A DNA stretch of 35,421 nt, taken from positions 1-35,421 of the forward strand of contig LNIY01000103.1 in NCBI GenBank assembly GCA_001449105.1. The letters are read 5' to 3'. This document shows positions 29,661-35,421 of this stretch, in pieces. Origin of the DNA: Caulobacter vibrioides (GTDB lineage Bacteria; Pseudomonadota; Alphaproteobacteria; Caulobacterales; Caulobacteraceae). The translations under genes and the position numbers were made by a program. How positions within the stretch are numbered: the first letter of the stretch is position 1; the number at the start of each line of letters is the position of its first letter. The notes beneath the pieces are model-generated. The model had not been told where the DNA came from, ran no database searches, and saw only the letters and a program-made list of their open reading frames with translations.

Positions 29661-30206
29661 ATGATGGAAACGACGAACCCAAGAGCGCGGCGGGGCAGCC
29701 GCTGGACGCTGCTGGTCTGGGGCGGCGCGGCCGGCCTTCTGGCCCTGCCGGCGATCGCCATGCGCTTCACCGCGGAGGTGAACTGGACGGCCGGCGACTT
29801 CCTGGCCATGGGCGCGATGTTGCTGGCGGCCGCCGGCCTGGTCGAACTGGCCGTGCGGCTGTCGGGCGACATCGCCTATCGCCTGGGCGCCTGTGTCGCC
29901 GTGATGGCCAGCTTCCTGCTGATCTGGATCAACCTGGCGGTCGGGGTCGTCGGCTCGGAGGACAATCGGGCCAACCAGCTGTTCGCCGGCGTGCTGGCCA
30001 CGGCCCTGCTGGGCGCGGTGCTGGCGGGGTTCAAGCCGGCCGGCATGGCCCGGGCGATGGTCGCCACGGCCGTGGCCCAGGGGCTCGTCTGCCTGACGGT
30101 GTTCGCCATGGGCCAAGGGCTGATCCTCGGCGCGACCGGGCTGTTCACCGGCCTGTGGCTGGCGGCGGCCGTGCTGTTCGCCAGGAGCGCCAAGGCCGCC
30201 CGATGA
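29661..30206 (+). CDS. Multi-pass membrane protein of unknown function
   Basis: About 181 residues with five to six hydrophobic segments. The segment NWTAGDFLAMGAMLLAAAGL after the first helix, and LLIWINLAVGVVGSEDNRAN at the middle, resemble a widespread hypothetical membrane family. Three Met codons are near the start (29655, 29661, 29664). AAGGAGG ends only one or two bases before the first, but about 7 bases before the second, so 29661 is chosen. It overlaps the next gene by 4 bp (ATGA). Function is unknown. Confidence 0.75.
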   Translation: MMETTNPRARRGSRWTLLVWGGAAGLLALPAIAMRFTAEVNWTAGDFLAMGAMLLAAAGLVELAVRLSGDIAYRLGACVAVMASFLLIWINLAVGVVGSEDNRANQLFAGVLATALLGAVLAGFKPAGMARAMVATAVAQGLVCLTVFAMGQGLILGATGLFTGLWLAAAVLFARSAKAAR

Positions 30207-30826
30207 CCCTGCTGGAAACGACCCTGAGCGTCCTTCTGCTCGGTCCGCCGTCCGCCTGGCTCGTCCTGCTGGCGGCCCGTGGTCTTGGCCAAGGCGCGAG
30301 CCGGCTGCTGCTGGCGACCGCCGCGACGGTGCTCGCCATCGCCATCCTGGCCTCATGGCTGGGGATCGGGTTTCGGGACGGGAGGGCCAATCTGGTGGTG
30401 ATCGGCGCGGCCTATCTCGCCTATGCCGTCCTGGCCTTCGCCGCGCCGCGCCTCGCCGACCGGCCCGCGCTTCGCCGGCGGCCCACGGCGCTGGCCGTGC
30501 TGCTGTTCGCCGCCTTCACGCCCATGGCCATCGGCTATGTCCTCGGCACGGTCGGCATGCTGGCCATGGCCTTCCTGCTCGGCGACGCCACCGCGCCGCC
30601 GGTGCTGCGCGAGGTGCGCGCGAGCGGCCTGGTGTGCGAGGTTCGCCGCCGGTCGGGCGGTCCCAGCGACGACAGCTACCGCTACGGCCTCTATCGCGAG
30701 ACGCCGCTGCTGCCTCTGCGCTGGCGAGTGGACGGCGGACCGCTGGCCTGGGAGCAGGTCATGCCTTCCGCAGGTGGATCAGCGGATAGCTGCGCCCCTG
30801 GCCGTCGGTTTCCGAACGACCGGTAG
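30203..30826 (+). CDS. Membrane protein of unknown function, coupled to the previous gene
   Basis: A 207-residue protein with four to five hydrophobic helices in the first 130 residues, then a soluble tail (VLREVRASGLVCEVRRRSGG, SDDSYRYGLYRETPLLPLRW). The ATGA overlap shows coupling to the membrane protein before it. The last 22 codons lie antisense to the end of the convergent acetyltransferase gene (68-bp tail-to-tail overlap); the family domain probably ends before that. No homologous family is recognised. Confidence 0.65.
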   Translation: MTLLETTLSVLLLGPPSAWLVLLAARGLGQGASRLLLATAATVLAIAILASWLGIGFRDGRANLVVIGAAYLAYAVLAFAAPRLADRPALRRRPTALAVLLFAAFTPMAIGYVLGTVGMLAMAFLLGDATAPPVLREVRASGLVCEVRRRSGGPSDDSYRYGLYRETPLLPLRWRVDGGPLAWEQVMPSAGGSADSCAPGRRFPNDR

Positions 30827-31193
30827 GGACGAAACCCATCCGCTCGTAGAAGCCCAGGGCCTGGGCGTTCTGCTCGTTGACGTCGGTGGTCAGGTTCGGC
30901 TGCATCGCCAGGGCCAGGGTGACGAGGTTGCGGCCGACGCCCGTCCCGCGATGGTCGGGATCCACGAACAGGGCCTGCATGTGCGCGCCCTCCACGAACA
31001 TGAAGGCCACGGCGACGTCGTCGTCGCCGACCGCCAGCCACATCGGAGCGGTCGGCAGGAAGCCCGCCACCTCGGCCTCGATGGCGGCGCGGTCCTCGGG
31101 CTTGAGGAAGTCGTGGGTGGCGTCGACGGCGCGGCGCCAGATCTCGACCACGCGGTCGCCGTCGTCGGGGAAGGATTGTCGGTAGCTGATCAT
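30759..31193 (-). CDS. yjaB: GNAT acetyltransferase of the YjaB type
   Basis: A 144-residue acetyl-CoA-dependent N-acetyltransferase. It follows E. coli YjaB closely along its length, as I recall that sequence: IWRRAVDATHDFL (18-30), FLPTAPMWLAV (45-55), HMQALFVDPDHRGTGVGRNL (71-90, with the pyrophosphate loop RGTGVG at 82-87), LTTDVNEQNAQALGFYERMG (101-120) and GRSETDGQGRSYPLIHL. The substrate is not known. The start at 31193 (MISYRQS) matches that family; an in-frame ATG at 31229 would add 12 residues. It is the last gene of the minus-strand run and overlaps the convergent gene by 68 bp. Confidence 0.88.
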   Translation of the reverse strand: MISYRQSFPDDGDRVVEIWRRAVDATHDFLKPEDRAAIEAEVAGFLPTAPMWLAVGDDDVAVAFMFVEGAHMQALFVDPDHRGTGVGRNLVTLALAMQPNLTTDVNEQNAQALGFYERMGFVPTGRSETDGQGRSYPLIHLRKA

Positions 31194-31233
31194 GGAATCG
31201 GAGGTAGAGCCGTCGCCGGGTTCGGGCAAGGCC

Positions 31234-31788
31234 CTACGGCAGCCAGCGCGTCGGCAGGTCGTGCGGGTCCAGCGCCTCGCCCCTGGGCAGCCAGGGCAGG
31301 CTTGCGAAGATCAGCAGCAGCAGGAAGGCCATGCGGGCGGCCAGGCCGATGGCCATGTCGCGCATCGACGACGAGATCGCCAGCAGCAGCAGGGTCAGCG
31401 TGCCCACCGCCAGCAGGCCGGTGACCAGGGTAGTGGCGTCGCGCAGCTTGAAGCCGGCGGTCTCGAACCGGGCGTGAGGCGACAGGTCGGCGCCGACCGC
31501 GGCGACGGCCCGGGCCAGCAGCGCGAAACTCTCCAGCCTGTCCTCGTACAGCCCCGGACCGCGCCAGCTCTGCGAGGCGATGGCCACGCGCTGGCGGCCG
31601 AAACTCAGCATCAGGGCGCGCCGACGGCCGCCGCCGCGCGGCATGGCCAGCCGGAAGCGGCGGAGATGGGCGAGGTCGAAGCGGCGTTCGCGCGCGCCGC
31701 GGCGCTCCACCAGCGTCCCGCCCTCCAGCGTCCAGGCCGTTTCGGGCTGGAACGGAGCCAGGCGGGCGCTGTGGGAAAGGGCGCTCAC
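31234..31788 (-). CDS. Unknown protein with C-terminal membrane helices, coupled to folB
   Basis: A 184-residue protein that starts at GTG (31788), overlapping the folB stop as GTGA. The N-terminal two thirds are soluble (WTLEGGTLVERRGARERRFD, FGRQRVAIASQSWRG), resembling a PH-like or beta-rich domain only by general pattern. Two hydrophobic helices follow at about 118-136 and 143-165, near a short Pro/Trp-rich tail. No family is recognised. Its tight coupling to folB suggests co-expression, not necessarily a folate role. Confidence 0.65.
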   Translation of the reverse strand: MSALSHSARLAPFQPETAWTLEGGTLVERRGARERRFDLAHLRRFRLAMPRGGGRRRALMLSFGRQRVAIASQSWRGPGLYEDRLESFALLARAVAAVGADLSPHARFETAGFKLRDATTLVTGLLAVGTLTLLLLAISSSMRDMAIGLAARMAFLLLLIFASLPWLPRGEALDPHDLPTRWLP

Positions 31789-32192
31789 CCGCGGACGGCG
31801 GTGATCTCGACGCCGGCGGCGGCGGCGTGCGGGGCCAGGGCCAGGGGCTTTTCGACCCGCACCCGGGCGCGGGTGACGCGATGGTCGTCGAAACAGGCCT
31901 GGGCCAGGCGCTCGGCGAAGGTCTCGACCAGGTCGATATGGCCGGCCGCGGCGATGTCCTGGGCGGCGATGCGGATGGTCTCGTAGTTCACCGTGTCGCC
32001 CAGCTGCTCGCAATGGCTGGCGGCGACGTCGAGCTCGACGTCGATGACCAGCGGCTGCACGCGGCCGTGCTCATGATCGTAGACGCCGATCTGGGCGTCG
32101 ACCTTGAGGCCGCGCACGAACACCTTGGTCACGATGATCTTGGCCAGGACAGGCGCCGGGAACGGCGTTTCGGAGAGGGGGGAGGCGGACAA
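31785..32192 (-). CDS. folB: Dihydroneopterin aldolase
   Basis: A 135-residue enzyme of folate synthesis that converts 7,8-dihydroneopterin to 6-hydroxymethyl-7,8-dihydropterin and glycolaldehyde, and acts as a ring-shaped oligomer. Family residues are in place: IGVYDHE with Glu41, TVNYE with Tyr70, LVETFAERLAQ with Glu90 and Thr91, and RVEKP with the catalytic Lys115. A short extra N-terminal segment (1-17) precedes the domain. It lies 12 bp after the reductase gene and overlaps the next gene, so it is central in a compact operon. Confidence 0.93.
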   Translation of the reverse strand: MSASPLSETPFPAPVLAKIIVTKVFVRGLKVDAQIGVYDHEHGRVQPLVIDVELDVAASHCEQLGDTVNYETIRIAAQDIAAAGHIDLVETFAERLAQACFDDHRVTRARVRVEKPLALAPHAAAAGVEITAVRG

Positions 32193-32204
32193 GGGCGAGG
32201 GCCT

Positions 32205-32981
32205 TCAGGAACCAAGGACGTCGGGCGTGCGCCAGGCCAGATGCTGGCCGCCGTCGACCGCGATCATCTGGCCCGTGACCGACGGCGCGTCAATGAGATA
32301 GCGCATCGCGGCCGCCAGTTCGGCCGGGTCGACGGCCGCGCCCAGGGGCGTGGCGGCGGCCTCGGCCTCGAACTCGCCGGCCGCCTGGTGCACCGAGGCC
32401 AGCACCGGGCCGGGCCCGATGGCGTTGACGCGGATGGCCGGCGCCAGGTCCTGGGCCAGGGTGCGCGTCGCCCACCACAGGCCCGCCTTCGAGACGCTGT
32501 AGCTGAAGAACTGCGGATTGGGCTTCAGCACCCGCTGGTCGACCAGGTTGACCACCAGCCCCTTGGCGCCCGCCGGCAGGGCCGCGGCGAAGGCCTGGGC
32601 CAGCAGAACCGGCGCGCGCAGGTTGGCGTCCATGTGCCGGTCCCAGCCCTCGGCGCTCAGCGTGGCGATGCGGTCGTCCTCGAAGGTCGAGGCCGAATTG
32701 ACCAGCAGGGTCAGCGGCCCGATCGCCTCGGACGCCGCCCCGACCAGGGCCGCGCCGATCGTCGGATCGGCCAGCTCGCCCGGCACGGCGACGGCACGGC
32801 GGCCCAGCGCCGCGATCTCGGCGACCACCGCCTCGGCCTCGTCCCGAGCCGAACGGTAGTGCACCGCCACGTCATAGCCCGCCCGCGCCGCCTCCAGCGC
32901 CAGCACCCGCCCGATCCTGCGCCCCGCGCCGGTGACCAGCGCGCCGCCGCGGGGGGGCTTGGTGTCGGAAGGCGTGGGCAT
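32205..32981 (-). CDS. Short-chain dehydrogenase/reductase, pteridine reductase (FolM-like)
   Basis: A 258-residue NADPH-type SDR. The dinucleotide motif is TGAGRRIGR (17-25), the TG-x3-R-x-G form found in pteridine reductases. NSAS (95-98), Asn120 and the catalytic Tyr161/Lys165 (YSVSK) follow. The stretch LVDQRVLKPNPQFFSYSVSK and then APAIRVNAIGPGPVL is like FolM and PTR1. Together with folB just downstream this supports reduction of dihydropterins or dihydrofolate. The start at 32981 follows AGGATCC; an ATG at 33017 would add 12 residues. The exact substrate is inferred. Confidence 0.82.
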   Translation of the reverse strand: MPTPSDTKPPRGGALVTGAGRRIGRVLALEAARAGYDVAVHYRSARDEAEAVVAEIAALGRRAVAVPGELADPTIGAALVGAASEAIGPLTLLVNSASTFEDDRIATLSAEGWDRHMDANLRAPVLLAQAFAAALPAGAKGLVVNLVDQRVLKPNPQFFSYSVSKAGLWWATRTLAQDLAPAIRVNAIGPGPVLASVHQAAGEFEAEAAATPLGAAVDPAELAAAMRYLIDAPSVTGQMIAVDGGQHLAWRTPDVLGS

Positions 32982-33047
32982 GCGGGATCCTGGCTGGCGA
33001 ACGTCGCGGACGTTCATAGCCGGAGGCTCCGCCGGAGGCGACCGTCC

Positions 33048-33827
33048 CTAGCGGATCTGCATCGTGCCGAACGCGATGTAGCCGGTGCGCGCGGTCTCGA
33101 CCTGGGTCGTCATCTTGCCGTCGGCGACCGCCAGGACCCGGAAACGCACGCCGTTGAGGCTGATCGATCCCGGCACGTCCTTGGCCTTGAGCTTGGCGTC
33201 GCCGCCCTGGGTGCCCGAGGTGACGGAGACCATGTTGCGCCATTCGGCTTCGCCCTGCCGCCGCGCCTTCAGATAGAAGAACATGTAGCCGTACAGGTTG
33301 AACGTCTTCCCGTGCGTGACGGTGACGTCGTAGTAGTCGCGGGCTTCCGCCGGATCCTCGACGTAGCGCGCGGCGGCGGCGCTCGCGCTCCCCACGGCCT
33401 GGAACGACGGGATCAGCACGCCCTTGCCGTTCTGCGCATCGTGTACGAGGTCGAAGACGCCGTCGGCGTTCTCGTCGAGAAAGCACTTCCACGTATAGCC
33501 GACGGTTCCCCCGAACATCAGCCGCGACGCCAGCACGTTGACCGGCCCGCCGCAGTAGAACTCTCGACCGCTGCGTCCCTTGGCCATGATCAGGCGCGCC
33601 CCGGCCGGCAAGCCTTCGGCCGCCTCCTGCAGGGTCACGCTCTTCACCGCCGTCATCCGCTGGACGAAGATCGGCTCGTCCGGACCGACCGTCCTCTGCT
33701 GGCGCTCGGCTTCGGCCAGCGGCGCGAGCTCGAACCCGACCCGCACGCTCTCGGTCGTCTCGGCCCAGGCGCAGGACATCGACACGGCGGCCAGGCAGGC
33801 GCCGGCGGCCAGAATGCGATTGAACAT
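33048..33827 (-). CDS. Exported protein of unknown function with an EF-hand-like loop
   Basis: A 259-residue protein. A signal peptide covers about 1-22 (cleavage after CAWA). The mature part is mostly beta-like. The segment FLDENADGVFDLVHD (about 115-129) has the calcium-loop pattern D-x-N-x-D-G-x-x-D; this is also common in short Asp/Asn loops of other secreted proteins. Cys residues near YCGGPV and WKCFLDE could pair. The ATG at 33827 follows GAGGGGG. No family is recognised. It lies between the hydrolase and the folM-like gene, with gaps of 62 and 66 bp, so co-transcription is possible. Confidence 0.7.
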   Translation of the reverse strand: MFNRILAAGACLAAVSMSCAWAETTESVRVGFELAPLAEAERQQRTVGPDEPIFVQRMTAVKSVTLQEAAEGLPAGARLIMAKGRSGREFYCGGPVNVLASRLMFGGTVGYTWKCFLDENADGVFDLVHDAQNGKGVLIPSFQAVGSASAAAARYVEDPAEARDYYDVTVTHGKTFNLYGYMFFYLKARRQGEAEWRNMVSVTSGTQGGDAKLKAKDVPGSISLNGVRFRVLAVADGKMTTQVETARTGYIAFGTMQIR

Positions 33828-33889
33828 GGAACACCCCCTCAACCTTCGCTAGCAAGAAGCGGGCGTAGCCACCACCGGAAAAAGCGCCG

Positions 33890-35011
33890 CTATCGCGCGG
33901 GCTTCTCCACCGCCATCGGCCGCACCTTGTCGACCAGCGCCACCAGGAACTTGCCCGGCTCCTCGTGCGGGGCCAGGTGGGCCGAGTGCTCGAACCAGAC
34001 CAGCTCCTTGCTCGGCGCCTTCAGGCGGGCCAGCCAAGGCTCGATCACCGACGAGGGCGTGGTGATGTCGTGGCGGCCCAGGAACATGAAGACCGGGAAC
34101 TTGGTGGCCGCGATCTTCGTGTGATCCACCGCCGCCATGTCGGGCAGCAGGGCCGGCACCGACAGCTGGCCGCCCTGGTCGATGGCCAGGCGGTCGGCAT
34201 AGTCATAGAGCGGCGAGAGACGGGCGGCGCGGAAATAGAAGTCGGCGTTGTCGCGATAGGCGGCCAGGCCGCCATAGGCCATCACCCACTTGCGCACGAC
34301 ATTGACCTTGGCGAACGGGATCTCGCCGTCGCCGGGATAGGGCGCGATGGCCTTCAGCTCGGCCAGCGCCGTCTCGTCCTTGCGCTCGGCCGCCATCTTC
34401 AGCAGCGCCGCGTACTGGGCCTGCTCGTTGGCCCGCAGGGCGAACAGCGGGCCGACGCCGACATAGGCGGCCACCACCTCCGGCCGGGCCATGGCCGCGT
34501 CCAGCGCGATGACGTTGCCCCACGAGTGGCCGAGCAGGATCACCTTCCGCACGCCCAGGCGCCCGCGCACGTCGTCGATCAGCGCCAGCAGGTCCCTGGT
34601 CATCTGGGCGCGCGACAGGTGGGCGCGGTTGGCCGCCTCTCCGCCCGAACGCAGGGTCTTGCCGGCGCCCGGCTGGTCCCACTGGACGACCGTGAACCAG
34701 TCCTCCCAGCCCTGCTGGTAGGGCCAGGACCGGCCCATCTCGGTCGCGCCCGGCCCGCCGTGGACATAGATGATCACCGGATTGGCCTTGTCGGTCCCGC
34801 GAATGGAGACCCATTGCGGCAGGCCGTTCAGGTCCACGGCCTCCAGCAGCTGGATCCCGTTCGGCGTCACGATCTTCTGGCGGTCGGCGATCATCGCGCG
34901 GGCCGTAGCGTAGTGGGCCTCGGTCGGCGGCGGCGCGTTCGGGTCCTGGGCCAGGGCGGGGCCGGCGAGCAGGGCGGCGGCGAGGGCGAGCAGCGACAGG
35001 CGGCGGAACAT
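33890..35011 (-). CDS. Exported alpha/beta hydrolase, proline iminopeptidase-like
   Basis: A 373-residue hydrolase. The signal peptide spans about 1-21 (LSLLALAAALLAGPALA, cleavage before QD). The fold shows the oxyanion motif HGGPG (about 84-88), WDQPGAGKT, and the nucleophile elbow GHSWG (Ser about 162). The late acid and His are near FLGRHDITTP and FEHSAHLAPHEEP. This pattern is that of S33 proline iminopeptidases and related esterases, here in the periplasm. The start at 35011 begins the signal peptide and follows GGAGAGTCGTCCCC. The open frame that continues to the end of the window is adapter-derived and not part of the gene. Confidence 0.87.
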   Translation of the reverse strand: MFRRLSLLALAAALLAGPALAQDPNAPPPTEAHYATARAMIADRQKIVTPNGIQLLEAVDLNGLPQWVSIRGTDKANPVIIYVHGGPGATEMGRSWPYQQGWEDWFTVVQWDQPGAGKTLRSGGEAANRAHLSRAQMTRDLLALIDDVRGRLGVRKVILLGHSWGNVIALDAAMARPEVVAAYVGVGPLFALRANEQAQYAALLKMAAERKDETALAELKAIAPYPGDGEIPFAKVNVVRKWVMAYGGLAAYRDNADFYFRAARLSPLYDYADRLAIDQGGQLSVPALLPDMAAVDHTKIAATKFPVFMFLGRHDITTPSSVIEPWLARLKAPSKELVWFEHSAHLAPHEEPGKFLVALVDKVRPMAVEKPAR

Positions 35012-35402
35012 GGGGACGACTCTCCGGACGCGAAGGACCAGCGCTTCGTTTAGCCGCCCCTCGCCGACTCGGCGACCCGCGTCGCACGAACGGCGCTCGA
35101 CGTCGATTGCCCGATTTGACAGCAGCGCTGCCTGACCTATGATGCCGTCACCATGTATCGCATCGAATTCTTCAATCGCGAGCAGCATAGGGCGGGCCAC
35201 CTCATCGCAGGAGCCTAGTCCCGAGCCCCTATCGACGCGCCTGCGCCGGGCTCGGGACGAAAACCACATCGACAACAGCGTTGCGCAAGACTTCGACACA
35301 TAACCGGTCGAGGTCCAGACAACTTGCGCGCTTACCTCCATTACTACGGCGCGCGGCGAGGACTGCGACGCCGCGCCATGCCGCATGGCGAAACGCCAGG
35401 AG
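35012..35402. other. Gene-free end of the contig, with one inverted repeat
   Basis: No gene is supported in this 391-bp stretch. A 21-codon ORF (35153-35218, starting MYRIEFFNREQHRAG) lies just before a perfect 11-bp inverted repeat (GTCCCGAGCCC 35218-35228, GGGCTCGGGAC 35248-35258). The repeat has no T tract on either side. The short ORF lacks a ribosome-binding site and may be a remnant. The last bases before the adapter are ordinary G+C-rich DNA. Confidence 0.5.
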
Positions 35403-35421
35403 CTGTCTCTTATACACATCT
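35403..35421. other. Sequencing adapter: Tn5/Nextera mosaic end
   Basis: The final 19 bases, CTGTCTCTTATACACATCT, are exactly the reverse complement of the Tn5 transposase mosaic end used in Nextera libraries. They sit flush with the contig end and are not genomic. Reading through them gives false protein starts such as MCIRDS and MYKRQ on the minus strand. Confidence 0.97.

Noticed and set aside
31827..34124. A 765-codon plus-strand open frame opposite the folate operon.
   Set aside because: Low-complexity Arg/Gly/His-rich translation with no motif, antisense to folB, the reductase and the secreted protein, all of which have recognisable features.
35012..35419. A longer N-terminus for the alpha/beta hydrolase reaching the contig end.
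   Set aside because: The extension begins in adapter sequence, has no domain, and precedes a clear signal peptide start with its own ribosome-binding site at 35011.
35403..35421. A real Tn5-family transposon end.
   Set aside because: The match is exactly the 19-bp mosaic end, flush with the last base of the sequence, with no transposase or second end. This is library adapter.

Overview
The window is high-GC, gene-dense DNA from an alphaproteobacterium, most likely Caulobacter or a close Caulobacteraceae relative. The main reasons are a soluble hybrid kinase that matches ShkA residue by residue beside ampG, a large TonB-dependent receptor of the Caulobacter carbohydrate-receptor type, an ilvE/MarR/OmpR/EnvZ block typical of alphaproteobacteria, and eight intergenic G+C-rich compound inverted repeats. 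It looks like a whole assembly contig. The left edge lies inside a repeat copy, and the last 19 bases are the Tn5/Nextera mosaic-end adapter, so the right end is partly artificial.

Layout. 1-3.1 kb: shkA (c-di-GMP-gated phosphorelay kinase) and ampG (muropeptide permease). 3.1-7.2 kb: a flavin amine oxidase and a POT peptide transporter, both minus strand. 7.4-11.4 kb: small single genes (DUF427, a 45-residue membrane protein, an SRPBCC protein, a PAP2 phosphatase, an RcnB-like periplasmic protein) and cobS. 11.5-13.3 kb: a BlaI/BlaR-like repressor-protease pair with two operator-like palindromes over its promoter. 13.3-18.5 kb: a DUF805 protein, the TonB-dependent receptor with a FadR/GntR-type operator, and an old yellow enzyme. 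18.6-20.3 kb: an Lrp regulator divergent from azlCD, a branched-chain amino acid exporter. 20.3-22.7 kb: small proteins, a TetR regulator, a TonB-C domain protein and a peptidoglycan-binding amidase-like protein. 22.8-26.5 kb: a petP-petR-envZ-like regulatory operon divergent from ilvE. 26.6-30.8 kb: a methyltransferase, a TPR membrane protein, two tandem DUF4870 proteins and two coupled membrane proteins. 30.7-35.0 kb: a minus-strand run with a YjaB-type acetyltransferase, an unknown membrane protein, folB, a FolM-like reductase, a secreted unknown and an exported alpha/beta hydrolase.

Working links. ShkA and AmpG connect to cell-cycle signalling and wall recycling. ilvE, Lrp and azlCD all concern branched-chain amino acids, although they lie in separate transcription units. 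folB plus the pteridine-type reductase form a folate/pterin unit. I see no prophage, insertion sequence, CRISPR array, tRNA or rRNA. Most genes are ordinary chromosomal ones. The less ordinary signals are regulatory: the palindromes at shkA, blaI, the TonB receptor and rcnB, the repeat family, and the sensor-less BlaR-like protease.
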